A DNA stretch of 64,000 nucleotides, from assembly GCF_000379445.1 (NCBI RefSeq), contig NZ_KB902273.1, forward strand, positions 91,933 to 155,932, given 5' to 3'. The notes beneath the pieces were generated by a model that was given only the letters and a program-made list of their open reading frames with translations, was not told where the DNA came from and did no database searches. This document shows, piece after piece, positions 1 to 8,919 of this stretch. Every line of letters begins with the position of its first letter. The first letter of the stretch is position 1. The position numbers and the translations under genes were made by a program. Origin of the DNA: Fangia hongkongensis FSC776 = DSM 21703. GTDB lineage: Bacteria > Pseudomonadota > Gammaproteobacteria > Francisellales > Francisellaceae.

Positions 1-54
1 TTGAGCAATGATTAATAGCAAACTTAAATGCCAAAATATTCCATGAGTGGTATA
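1..54 (-). repeat. Possible diverged end of the 167-bp MITE-like repeat (partial)
   Basis: The segment ends in GAGTGGTATA, identical to one terminus of the two intact 167-bp elements at 23.7 and 61.7 kb. The preceding bases (AAAAT, then a TTC-like stretch) align at about 17 of 22 positions with that terminus. Further inward the similarity is weak, and the rest lies outside the window. It would be an older copy just upstream of polA. The match is short, so this is tentative. Confidence 0.35.
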
Positions 55-91
55 GTACTATCTATGCTGATATTGATATCTATTTGAAATA

Positions 92-2797
92 ATGTCTGAG
101 ACTAAAAAAATTGTACTGGTTGATGGTTCTTCTTATCTTTTTCGTGCTTTTCATGCACTGCCTCAACTGACAAACTCTCAAGGTGAGCCAACTGGGGCAA
201 TCTTTGGGGTGATTAATATGTTAAAAAAATTGCCAGCTGAGCTTGATACCGAGTATGTGACAGTTGTCTTTGATGCAAAAGGTAAAAACTTCCGCCATGA
301 GTTATATCCTGAATATAAGGCACATAGAAAACCGATGGCTGATGAGCTTCGCACACAAATAGAGCCTTTGTATGAGTTGGTAGAAAAGTTGGGCTTTCCG
401 CTTATTAAAGTTGAGGGTGTAGAGGCTGATGATGTGATAGGGACATTGGCCTGCAACTTGGCTAAAGAGGGTTATAGTGTTGTTATTTCAACTGGTGATA
501 AAGATATGGCGCAGCTTGTAAATGATCAAGTGACGCTCATAGATACAATGAAAAAAGAACACACCGATAAAGAGAACGTTATACGTAAATTTGGCGTTCA
601 ACCAAACCAAATTATTGACTATTTGGCGCTGATGGGAGATGTGTCTGATAATATACCTGGTGTGCCAAAAGTAGGGCCAAAAACTGCGGTGAAATGGCTA
701 AGTGAATATCACTCGTTAGAGGGGGTGATGGCTAATGCTGATAAAATCACCGGTAAAGTTGGCGAGAATTTACGTGATTCACTTGAGATACTGCCTTTAT
801 CTTATAAACTGGCGACAATTAAATGTGACTTGGACCTTCCTTACACAATTGATGATTTAAAGTGCCGGAAAATGGATTATACCTATGTGGCGGATGCTTT
901 TTCACGATATGATTTTCGGGCATTGTTGAAAAATCTGCAAAAAGCTGAAGCAAATAAAAGTAATGTTGTGCCAATCCATTCAAAGCAAACAGTGCAATAT
1001 GAAATTATCTTTGACATGGCAAAATTTGATGCGCTTTGTCAGGAGCTTGAACAATCAAAACTAATTGCCTTTGATACGGAAACTAACTCATTAGATACAT
1101 TTAGTGCTGATATTATTGGTTTATCTTTTTCTCTAAAGCCTCATCATGGTGTTTATATTCCCCTGAGACATGACTATGAGGGGGCGCCAGAACAGCTTGA
1201 TTTTGATACGGTTATTACAAAAATGAAGCCTATTTTTGAAAATAGCAAAATAGAAAAAATTGCCCAAAATGCCAAGTTTGATATGAAAGTGCTGTCACGC
1301 GCGGGTATTGAAGTTAAGGGAGTGAAGTATGATACGATGCTTGAGTCTTATATATATGACGCCCAAGCAACGCGCCATGATATGGACTCACTGGCAAAGA
1401 AATATCTTAATATTGATCCTGTATCATTTGAATCACTTGCAGGTAAAGGGAAAAAACAGCTAACATTTAATCAAATAGAGATTGAAAAAGCAGGGTTCTA
1501 TGCAGCTGAAGATGCAGATATCACCTATCAATTACATCAATATTTTTGGCCTAAAATAGCTGAGATTCCCGCACTTGAAAAGCTTTACTTAGAAGAAGAA
1601 TTACCCGTTTGTTTTGTAATTGACAAAATGGAGCGCATGGGGGTGAAAATAGACAGTGAGCTTTTAAAGGAACAAAGTAAAATCCTTGGAAAAGAAATAA
1701 AAGCTTTAGAGGAAAGTTGTCATGAATTAGCAGAAGAGTCTTTTAATTTATCCTCGCCAAAACAATTAAGAGAGATATTGTTTGATAAAATGGAGCTTCC
1801 TGTCATTAAAAAAACACCGGGCGGACAAGCTTCAACTGCCGAGGAGGTGTTACAAGAGCTCTCAGAGGTGTATGAATTGCCACAGCTTTTAATGGAGCAT
1901 CGCCACTTAACAAAGCTTAAAAGCACTTATACAGATAAACTACCAGAGATGGTGAACCCGATCACAAAAAGGGTGCATACTTCTTATCATCAAGCGGTGG
2001 CGTCAACTGGACGATTGTCTTCTTCAGATCCCAACTTACAAAACATTCCTGTTCGTTCAAAAGCAGGCAGAAAAATACGTGAGGCCTTTATTGCTCGAGA
2101 AGGCTATAAGGTGGTAGCACTTGATTACTCTCAAGTGGAGCTTAGAATCATGGCGCACTTATCAGAAGATGAGAACTTATTAAAAGCATTTAATCAGGGG
2201 TTGGATATTCATCAGGCAACTGCTGCTGAGACTTTGGGAATCAAGCCCGAGGAGGTAAGCTCTGAGCAAAGAAGGCGAGCCAAAGCTATTAATTTTGGGC
2301 TTATCTATGGTATGGGTGCTTTTGGGCTAGCAAAACAGTTAAAGATTCCACGTTCAGAGGCACAAGAATATATCGATATTTATTTTTCACGTTATCCGGG
2401 TGTGAAACGCTTTATGAATGAAGCGAAGGAGTATGCTGAAAAATATGGCTTTGTTGAGACTATATTTGGTAGACGACTTTATCTGCCAGATATCCGTTCG
2501 CGTAATATGGCAAAAAGACGAGGTGCTGAAAGAGTCGCAATTAATGCACCAATGCAGGGTTCAGCTGCTGATATTATCAAACGCGCAATGATTTTAATTG
2601 ATGATTGGATCACAAAGGGAAAAATTCCTGCCAATATGATTATGCAAGTACATGATGAGCTTGTCTTTGAGGTGAAAGAAAGTGAGCTCGATAACATTAA
2701 TAATGAGCTTAAAAAATGGATGGAGTCAGCGGCACTTTTAAAAGTGCCTCTTATCGTTGATATTGGCGTTGGAAACAATTGGGAAGAGGCGCATTAA
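92..2797 (+). CDS. polA: DNA polymerase I
   Basis: Repair and Okazaki-fragment-processing polymerase of 901 residues, full length for the family. The N-terminal ~290 residues are the 5'-3' exonuclease (YLFRAFHALP, then VEADDVIGTLA and GDVSDNIPGVP). A 3'-5' proofreading domain follows, with its acidic residues present (AFDTETNSLD, NAKFDMKVL, YAAEDADITY), so proofreading is probably active. The polymerase domain has motif A (DYSQVELRIMAHLSED), motif B (RRRAKAINFGLIYGM) and motif C (QVHDELVFEV). The start is the first ATG; upstream Shine-Dalgarno pairing is weak. The stop codon overlaps the start of the following lipoprotein gene by one base, so the two are probably co-transcribed. Confidence 0.97.
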   Translation: MSETKKIVLVDGSSYLFRAFHALPQLTNSQGEPTGAIFGVINMLKKLPAELDTEYVTVVFDAKGKNFRHELYPEYKAHRKPMADELRTQIEPLYELVEKLGFPLIKVEGVEADDVIGTLACNLAKEGYSVVISTGDKDMAQLVNDQVTLIDTMKKEHTDKENVIRKFGVQPNQIIDYLALMGDVSDNIPGVPKVGPKTAVKWLSEYHSLEGVMANADKITGKVGENLRDSLEILPLSYKLATIKCDLDLPYTIDDLKCRKMDYTYVADAFSRYDFRALLKNLQKAEANKSNVVPIHSKQTVQYEIIFDMAKFDALCQELEQSKLIAFDTETNSLDTFSADIIGLSFSLKPHHGVYIPLRHDYEGAPEQLDFDTVITKMKPIFENSKIEKIAQNAKFDMKVLSRAGIEVKGVKYDTMLESYIYDAQATRHDMDSLAKKYLNIDPVSFESLAGKGKKQLTFNQIEIEKAGFYAAEDADITYQLHQYFWPKIAEIPALEKLYLEEELPVCFVIDKMERMGVKIDSELLKEQSKILGKEIKALEESCHELAEESFNLSSPKQLREILFDKMELPVIKKTPGGQASTAEEVLQELSEVYELPQLLMEHRHLTKLKSTYTDKLPEMVNPITKRVHTSYHQAVASTGRLSSSDPNLQNIPVRSKAGRKIREAFIAREGYKVVALDYSQVELRIMAHLSEDENLLKAFNQGLDIHQATAAETLGIKPEEVSSEQRRRAKAINFGLIYGMGAFGLAKQLKIPRSEAQEYIDIYFSRYPGVKRFMNEAKEYAEKYGFVETIFGRRLYLPDIRSRNMAKRRGAERVAINAPMQGSAADIIKRAMILIDDWITKGKIPANMIMQVHDELVFEVKESELDNINNELKKWMESAALLKVPLIVDIGVGNNWEEAH

Positions 2798-3408
2798 TGT
2801 TAAAAAAACTAAATAAAATCACTTTATTTGCAGTATTTTCTAGCTTTTTACTATTATCAGGTTGTGCACTTTTTCGTACAAATGCAACACAGGCGCCTAA
2901 TATTACGATCTTTAAAAATACACAAATCTCCCTTCCATCTCCGAAAGCGTTAGATATTAATATGACGGCAAGTCAGTTATTAACAGCCACCTATAATATA
3001 GACAATGAGATAAAATCCTATACAACTGAGGTGCAGGTGGAGTCATCAAGTAACAAGATTACACTTGTTGCTGTCTCTGGCTGGGGTGGGGCTTTGTTTT
3101 CACTTGTTTATGATGGTAAAAGCATACAAAGCTCCTCTTTGCCGATGCCGAATGCAAATATGGGTATCAAGCAAACATTGAGTGATTTTATCTTCACTTA
3201 TGCGAGTGAAAAAGTGTTAAATACCATGCTATTGGGCACTGGAATTCAATTACAGCAAAGTGAAGATAAGCGCATTTTTAGCCAACAAGGGAAGGTGTTA
3301 ATGGATATCAGTTACACGCCGAATATTCACACAAAAAATGCCGAGGTTTATTTGAGAAATCATCTTTATCATTATCAAATCAAGATTAAAACGATTGAAA
3401 GAAATTGA
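2797..3408 (+). CDS. Outer-membrane-type lipoprotein resembling DUF3261
   Basis: Predicted lipoprotein of 203 residues. A basic, hydrophobic signal peptide ends in a lipobox LSGC, giving lipidated Cys23. The start at 2797 is preferred over an in-frame ATG 18 bases upstream because the purine-rich GGGAAGAGG lies just before it and the gene then overlaps the polA stop by one base. The middle of the protein (SGWGGALFSLVYDGK, then SSSLPMP, then a predicted helical region) resembles the DUF3261 lipoproteins found in aryl-polyene clusters. LolB is a weaker alternative. If DUF3261 is right, this is a member of the 11.3-18.7 kb cluster displaced by about 8 kb. The family assignment is from memory of its pattern and unverified; the lipoprotein call is firm. 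Confidence 0.6.
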   Translation: MLKKLNKITLFAVFSSFLLLSGCALFRTNATQAPNITIFKNTQISLPSPKALDINMTASQLLTATYNIDNEIKSYTTEVQVESSSNKITLVAVSGWGGALFSLVYDGKSIQSSSLPMPNANMGIKQTLSDFIFTYASEKVLNTMLLGTGIQLQQSEDKRIFSQQGKVLMDISYTPNIHTKNAEVYLRNHLYHYQIKIKTIERN

Positions 3409-3430
3409 AGTTTAAAAATAAGATTTTAAG

Positions 3431-3504
3431 TGTAAGGTAAGCGTGCCATGTGCGTCTAACATAAAGGTTATCGAAGGAGGGGAAGGAACACAACTTACCT
3501 TACA
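3431..3504. repeat. 74-bp element with perfect 11-bp terminal inverted repeats
   Basis: TGTAAGGTAAG at 3431-3441 is exactly mirrored by CTTACCTTACA at 3494-3504, enclosing 52 bases that include a G/A-rich stretch (CGAAGGAGGGGAAGG). It lies between two convergent genes. It could be a long-looped hairpin RNA, a bidirectional stop structure lacking a T-run, or a very short MITE. No second copy was seen in the window. Confidence 0.6.
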
Positions 3505-3593
3505 ATTATCAGTATAGTTGATATTTTGAAAAGTACAGAAAATAAATTAATGCGCCTTCAACCTTGCTAGCAATAATATCAAGAATGTGACTT

Positions 3594-4913
3594 TTATCTC
3601 TCATTTTCTACTAGGACATGATATTTGGCTTGAATGGCCTCACGAATGGCCTCACGAATGGTCTTAGTAGCGTCACGATTACGGATTTTATTTATCTCTT
3701 CTCGTGTTATTTCCGTAGAAAGTTGTTTAGCAGCATTAATGAGTTTTGGAACATCCTCTTTTAAAGAAAAATATTTTCCAGAGCTCCAGAATGAAAGTGT
3801 ATCAAATATAGTCCTTCCCATTTCCAGACCTCCAGCATTAAAATAGCCCTTTAATGCATATTTAATATGTGTTCGTTTTCCCATATACATGCTAATCTTT
3901 TTATTGGTGTAATTCCGTTCAAGTCGAGCTAGTTTGGCTGGATAATTGTTTATTTTTATGTTCAATCTTTGACTATATTGATTTGCTTTAGCTTTTATAT
4001 TTTGTATTAACTGGGTAACTGAGTATTTTGTTCTATTATTTTCATTATCTAAGTTTGGTTTCTCTATGTTTATACAGAATCCTGTTATTTTACAGGCATT
4101 TAAGAGTTCAATATAATCGAAGAGCACCTCCATCAGACCTTCCAGATCCTCCTTTGGAATTATCAGGTCTTGAGACTTATCAACTTCGGCAAGTATATCG
4201 TCACAGGTAGCTATAATTTCTTCGCAACAATTAAGAGCGTCATCATATTCCGGTTTTGTATCTTTTAATATTTGAGGATTTGATTTAGCAAACCGAATTC
4301 GTTTTTCTAATATTGTAGCTCTATCTACTTCTTTGTCTGTATAAATATATTTATCTAATATAGTGTTTAACTCTTGTCTATGTTGCCTATACATGTTTAA
4401 ATCAAAGTCATACTTTTCGTGGAAATCTTTAGTATGAATACTTGTTCCGTAATCATCAGAGTAAACAGATTGTATAGAACCAATAACAAGTAGTTTTTGC
4501 TTTGCTGTAAGGTCAGTAAATTGAGTGAGGTTCGTAAGCATGGAATCATTTAAACCCTCTCCATTAGCAGATTGACATGCCACAAAAATAACAGTAATAA
4601 ATGGGCAGTTTTTACTAAATAGTAGAGAGAGTTCATGACTAATCCTATCAAGAGAGATAGATGATTCCTTATCATTAGATGAAATCTGATCACTGTTTGT
4701 AGCGCCATGTCCAACGATAGTTATTTTAAGTTCATTAGATAGTGAGACATTTAGTCTAGAATAAATGTCTATAAGGAAGTTGTTGTTTGCCACATCTACG
4801 TTGAGCTTGACCTTGGCTGTTGTTGGGCTGTTTTCTATAACTTTACATGGTGAGAGAATATCTTTTTTCGATGTCAAATATATATGTAACTCATACATAG
4901 AGCTTGCACTCAT
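3594..4913 (-). CDS. Caspase-like (clan CD) cysteine peptidase-like protein
   Basis: Unnamed protein of 439 residues. The N-terminal ~150 residues have the layout of a caspase-type fold: a hydrophobic strand ending in GHG (KITIVGHG, His69), then a second strand ending in an Ala-Cys (FITVIFVACQSA, Cys113), matching the His/Cys dyad of caspase, gingipain or C80-like peptidases. The rest is charged and mostly helical, with no signal peptide or membrane segment, and ends in a short repeated helix (TIREAIREAIQA) coded by a 12-bp tandem repeat. It has its own transcription unit, convergent with the upstream lipoprotein gene. Substrate and role are unknown; an effector, toxin or defence protease are all possible. 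The dyad is seen; the fold is inferred. Confidence 0.6.
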   Translation of the reverse strand: MSASSMYELHIYLTSKKDILSPCKVIENSPTTAKVKLNVDVANNNFLIDIYSRLNVSLSNELKITIVGHGATNSDQISSNDKESSISLDRISHELSLLFSKNCPFITVIFVACQSANGEGLNDSMLTNLTQFTDLTAKQKLLVIGSIQSVYSDDYGTSIHTKDFHEKYDFDLNMYRQHRQELNTILDKYIYTDKEVDRATILEKRIRFAKSNPQILKDTKPEYDDALNCCEEIIATCDDILAEVDKSQDLIIPKEDLEGLMEVLFDYIELLNACKITGFCINIEKPNLDNENNRTKYSVTQLIQNIKAKANQYSQRLNIKINNYPAKLARLERNYTNKKISMYMGKRTHIKYALKGYFNAGGLEMGRTIFDTLSFWSSGKYFSLKEDVPKLINAAKQLSTEITREEINKIRNRDATKTIREAIREAIQAKYHVLVENER

Positions 4914-5066
4914 ATTGTTGAATATTTATCAAATAAAGTATAAGTAAATCAATTAACATTCAACAAGAGTTATGCTAAAAAAGAATATAATACAATCAGA
5001 ACAAGCGCTTAAATACACTATACTTAATCTCATATAAATCATTTTTAACAAGGTAGCGTAAAGTAA

Positions 5067-5999
5067 ATGTTGGCCATTATTAACACAATATTGCCAGTCT
5101 ATATTTTAATTGCAGCAGGGTGGCTGGCAATTCACTTTAAGCTATTTAACCAAGCAGCCAAAAAAGCCTGCGCAAAACTGGTTTCTGATTTTATATTTCC
5201 GGCATTATTACTTTTACAAACGCTCACCACGGACATTAACCAAATTTTAGATGTTAGATGGCTTGTTGCATTTTTTTGTGCAATGGCATTGATTTGGCTT
5301 TTTGTAATGTTAGTGGGCAAATTCATTTTTAAGCAACCGATTAATAATATTGCTATGGAAGCCATGTTGTGTGCATTTCCTAATATGGGAGGAATGGGAA
5401 TACCTTTTTTAATTCATATTATAGGCGTAAGTGCTTTAGTATCAGTTGCAAAAGCAAATTTTGTGGTGTCACTAACATTAATTCCTGTCACTGTGATGCT
5501 ATTGCAGTTACATATGGATCATGGTAGAGGAATATTTCACATAATTATTTCCGCCATTATAAGTTCCATAAAAACCCCTATGTTCCTTGCTGTGATTGTT
5601 GGCACATTGATTAATTTGATGGGATTAAGTAAGATCATTCCAGCATTTGCACTAAATACATTACATACCGTTGCCGACTCATGTGTATTTATTTCTTTGT
5701 TTACTGTTGGGCTGGCTCTACATGGCGCAAAAATTCACCTGAGTAAACGCTTTATATTTAATTTAATAATGAAAGGCTTTGTCTGTGCGTTTATTGCTTG
5801 GATTATAACGCTTATTTTCCATATTGAAGGCAATAGTGCCAAAGAGCTTATTTATTTGTTGGCAATGCCAACTGCAACCATAGCTACTATTTTAGCAATG
5901 AAATGGAATGCTGAACCGGTAGAGGCAACAAGTACATATTTAGCAACAACACTATTATCAATTTTCACGCTTCCAGTACTGGTTTATCTACTTGGGTAA
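5067..5999 (+). CDS. AEC (auxin efflux carrier) family transporter
   Basis: Inner-membrane permease of 310 residues with about ten hydrophobic segments. The family pattern is an N-terminal half beginning LPVYILIAAGWLA and FIFPALLLLQTL, and a C-terminal half with FISLFTVGLALHG and AMPTATIATILAMKWN. Relatives export or exchange carboxylates such as malate or malonate, but the substrate cannot be read from the sequence. It stands alone, convergent with the APC permease gene 19 bases away, and no terminator is visible between them. Confidence 0.85.
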   Translation: MLAIINTILPVYILIAAGWLAIHFKLFNQAAKKACAKLVSDFIFPALLLLQTLTTDINQILDVRWLVAFFCAMALIWLFVMLVGKFIFKQPINNIAMEAMLCAFPNMGGMGIPFLIHIIGVSALVSVAKANFVVSLTLIPVTVMLLQLHMDHGRGIFHIIISAIISSIKTPMFLAVIVGTLINLMGLSKIIPAFALNTLHTVADSCVFISLFTVGLALHGAKIHLSKRFIFNLIMKGFVCAFIAWIITLIFHIEGNSAKELIYLLAMPTATIATILAMKWNAEPVEATSTYLATTLLSIFTLPVLVYLLG

Positions 6000-6018
6000 G
6001 CTCTCTTTATAAAAGCCC

Positions 6019-7440
6019 TTAGCGATATTTATTTTTATTTGAAGATCGAATAATCCATAGTGGGATGATGAGTGAGAGAATAATACCCACTACAAGCATA
6101 CTATCAAATATAAGCGTGGAAACACTGACATCATCGGTTGGAATAAAGCCCACAATAATAGCAATAATCGCACCGATAATCCCTAATGCTGAAAGAAATG
6201 CCGTTGAAAAAATCCCGCCTTTAATTACAAATTGATTTGGCGTTGTTTTTGTCTGCCTTTTACGAAGCACAACTGCTGCAACAAACATACCAATATAGGC
6301 AATAACAGCAAGTTGTGCAGTCAGTGCGCTTAAAAACCAGTAGGCTGAGTTAACACTTGGCATTAAAAGATAAACCATGCAAAAAAGAGAGAAAATCAGC
6401 CCTTGTAGCATTAACGTTGTACTCGGTGCACCATATTTATTTGTCATGGCAAAGCGCTTTGATATAAGCTTATCTTCAGCCGCTACACAAAAAGCTCTTG
6501 ATAACCCCATAATCCAAGCAGAAACTGTCGTAAATGCGCCTAAAATTAAAGTTAAAGCAATAATGCTAGACATCCATGGAATATGAAATTTAGCAAAAAA
6601 GTAACTAAATGACGCCATCAGCCCTGTGATTATATCTACATCGTGTGCGTTATTACTACTAATAGCAAAAATAGCGATATTTGACAGGATTAACGAAAGT
6701 AATATCACTGTTGCTGAAATCATTAAAGCTTTGGGAAAGTTCTTTCTTGGATTTTTGACATTGCCAGCATGAATGGAGCTCATCTCTAAACCAAATAAGC
6801 TGAACATAACGGTTAAAAAAAGTCCCCAAGAGCTTATGTTATTAACACTTGGAATAAAGTCCTCTGCATTTGGGATATTCGCAATTTTTCCGCCAGAGCT
6901 CACCCAAAACAGCGCCAAAGCAATAATGATAAACATGGGAATTAAGGTGCCAACTACAGCACCAATTACACTGAGTGTACTTGAAGTTTTAATTCCCCTA
7001 AGATTAACAATAGTAGCCAGCCAGAACATCCCTAAACTCATACTAATCATATACCAAGGGTTATTCACCAATACATTTGGGTTTATAGCAAAACTGGGCG
7101 CGATGATATAGGCAATAATTCCAGCAAAAAATCCACATATAGAGGGGAACCAAACTAAATTATAAATCCACTGTAACCACAAAATAACAAAACCGAATTT
7201 AGCACCAAATGCCTCTTTGGTCCAAAGGTAAATACCACCGTTTTTTGTATATCCTGTGGCCATTTGTGCTGTTAGAAGCGCACAGGGCAGTAAAAAGAAG
7301 ATGGCAGCAATTACATAAAATGTAACAACAACCCAACCTGCTTGTGCGGTGATGGAGATATTGCGTAAACTATCAACAGCAATGATATTGATCATCACGA
7401 GTCGTAAAAGCGTGAGCGATTTGCTTGAGGTAATTTCCAT
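6019..7440 (-). CDS. APC family amino acid permease (glutamate/GABA-antiporter-like)
   Basis: Inner-membrane transporter of 473 residues with about twelve hydrophobic segments. The start (LRNISITAQAGW, then LLPCALLTAQMA and KNGGIYLWTKEAFG) follows the substrate-binding helix pattern of the amino acid-polyamine-organocation superfamily, closest to the GadC-like branch. It probably exchanges or imports an amino acid. No decarboxylase gene adjoins it, so a role in acid resistance is not supported by context. The start is the ATG followed by EITSSKSLTLLR. Francisella-like bacteria carry many such permeases for uptake of host or environmental amino acids. Confidence 0.85.
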   Translation of the reverse strand: MEITSSKSLTLLRLVMINIIAVDSLRNISITAQAGWVVVTFYVIAAIFFLLPCALLTAQMATGYTKNGGIYLWTKEAFGAKFGFVILWLQWIYNLVWFPSICGFFAGIIAYIIAPSFAINPNVLVNNPWYMISMSLGMFWLATIVNLRGIKTSSTLSVIGAVVGTLIPMFIIIALALFWVSSGGKIANIPNAEDFIPSVNNISSWGLFLTVMFSLFGLEMSSIHAGNVKNPRKNFPKALMISATVILLSLILSNIAIFAISSNNAHDVDIITGLMASFSYFFAKFHIPWMSSIIALTLILGAFTTVSAWIMGLSRAFCVAAEDKLISKRFAMTNKYGAPSTTLMLQGLIFSLFCMVYLLMPSVNSAYWFLSALTAQLAVIAYIGMFVAAVVLRKRQTKTTPNQFVIKGGIFSTAFLSALGIIGAIIAIIVGFIPTDDVSVSTLIFDSMLVVGIILSLIIPLWIIRSSNKNKYR

Positions 7441-7550
7441 TGGCGTTTTAAATATAAAGAGTGATTGTAAAAATAATGATTAGGATAATAGCATTAAGTG
7501 AATAAAAATGCTGATATTTATTTTCTATCCATAGGTTTTAGATTTTGAAT

Positions 7551-7712
7551 CTATAATAATGCAAAGAGGATCAGATCAATAATCAAGATAATAAGGCCGA
7601 TAGGAATAAGAACCTTACATGCTTTCTTTTTGCCTAATAAGCCAGAAATAGCTCCAGCAAGAAAGACTAATATGCCAACATAAATAATAATAAACAGTAC
7701 ATCAATACTCAT
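7551..7712 (-). CDS. Small two-helix membrane protein
   Basis: Hypothetical protein of 53 residues (MSIDVLFIIIYVGIL...). It has two hydrophobic helices separated by a basic turn GLLGKKKACK, so a hairpin with both ends on the same side of the inner membrane is likely. The ATG at 7712 is preferred to the in-frame ATG 21 bases upstream because AAGGGAAAA lies 8-10 bases before it. A small perfect stem (TAGATT/AATCTA) lies just beyond and into the stop codon. No family was recognised. The regular helix pattern and the ribosome-binding site make it a believable gene. Confidence 0.55.
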   Translation of the reverse strand: MSIDVLFIIIYVGILVFLAGAISGLLGKKKACKVLIPIGLIILIIDLILFALL

Positions 7713-7837
7713 CACTTTTCCCTTATACTTCATTCTTTGAGGGCAGTATATACTTATAGTAAAGCATTTTACAGTGTTTCTTTATTGACTTTCAATGAGT
7801 CAATATTGAATAAGGGAGTAGTAAATTAAAACTAGAT

Positions 7838-8668
7838 TTAGGTAAGCTTATTGATATATCTAATAATTTGGTAAGTATAATCTTTTTCAATTGATGTAGC
7901 ATCTTCACTATAACAATAAAAATTTGCTTGCAGATGAAGAAAACTATCTTTGTCTGAGATAAACTTAATTTCCACCTTAGGTAAAGGAACTTTGGGTTGG
8001 GTTTTAAGTTTCTTTGATTTACTTTCAGTTTTAGTAATTACATCACTTTGATGATAGTATTCACTATTGAGTTTTTGGTTTAATATGGTTTGAGCTTGAT
8101 CTGCTATATTTAAAGTATGATGATTAAAGGCAATGGTGCATGTTACTTTGTGCAAAATTAAATTTTGTTCTGATAGTAGTGTGGTGATTGGATTAGTAAT
8201 AACAAGGGCGTTTGGCAATTTAATTAACTTACCAGTGTAACTGTTGGCACCAAAAGAGCTTGTCTCATTAATATAAAAGTAAAATAGTTTGATCTCTGAA
8301 ACAACTCCTGCGTAACCTGTGACTTGAATATGTTCTTTTTCAGAAAAAAGCCCCCGCCAGTTGATGATTATCCAGCCAGTAAAGTTCATAATATTTTCTT
8401 TATTTGTAATAACTAACCCTGCGCCAATCAAACTCAAAACAGTTAAGAGGTGTGTAAATCCCTCAACCCATATTTTGATTAATACAAGCAAAAATACAAC
8501 AATAGCAATATAAATAGTCCGAGATTTAAGTCGACTCAGCTGTTTTTTGGTAGCGAATTTTTTAGATAGAAGAATGTAGATAATAATGGCTATAATAAAA
8601 ATAATAATAGCCGATATAGACGTGCCGATAAGTTGAGTTAGCAGTTTAGGTAGTGCGTTTTGTAACAT
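7838..8668 (-). CDS. MscS-family mechanosensitive ion channel protein
   Basis: Small-conductance mechanosensitive channel-like protein of 276 residues. Three N-terminal membrane segments occupy roughly residues 13-33, 50-67 and 72-100. The third runs into ITNKENIMNFTGWIIINWRGLF, the position of the conserved MscS pore helix and following loop. A beta-rich domain follows (EHIQVTGYAGVVSEIKLFYFYI) with the usual KLPNALVITNPI, then a cytoplasmic alpha/beta domain. Such channels release solutes on hypo-osmotic shock. The protein is at the short end for MscS and has a charged insert near residues 215-230 (TKTESKSKKLKT). It is a single-gene unit. Confidence 0.85.
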   Translation of the reverse strand: MLQNALPKLLTQLIGTSISAIIIFIIAIIIYILLSKKFATKKQLSRLKSRTIYIAIVVFLLVLIKIWVEGFTHLLTVLSLIGAGLVITNKENIMNFTGWIIINWRGLFSEKEHIQVTGYAGVVSEIKLFYFYINETSSFGANSYTGKLIKLPNALVITNPITTLLSEQNLILHKVTCTIAFNHHTLNIADQAQTILNQKLNSEYYHQSDVITKTESKSKKLKTQPKVPLPKVEIKFISDKDSFLHLQANFYCYSEDATSIEKDYTYQIIRYINKLT

Positions 8669-8815
8669 TTATTGAAGCCTTTGAAGTGGAAATTCACACA
8701 TATCAGCCCATATTATCTAAGTAATTGTATGGTAAATCAATCTGTTGACTTACATTAAATAAAGATCTTATTGCGATTAAGAAAAAATCGATTCAGCATG
8801 AAAAGTAAATTTATT

Positions 8816-8844
8816 TTGACTTTTATTTAATCTGAATTGATACT
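8816..8844 (+). promoter_or_regulatory. Candidate sigma-70 promoter for the papain-like protease gene
   Basis: TTGACT at 8816-8821 and GATACT at 8839-8844 are separated by 17 bases. The leader that follows (to 8919) contains CCTCAT...ATGAGG, a small possible hairpin. Position relative to the gene at 8920 fits. Confidence 0.4.
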
Positions 8845-8919
8845 ATTTATATTCATCAAGTGATGAGTACCTCATGTAAATGGGATGAGGTTTAATATGG
8901 AAACTATACAGAGGGACTT

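Noticed and set aside
2797..3408. LolB outer-membrane lipoprotein receptor
   Set aside because: The lipobox fits, but the WGGALFSLVYDG pattern fits DUF3261 better; LolB is kept only as an alternative.
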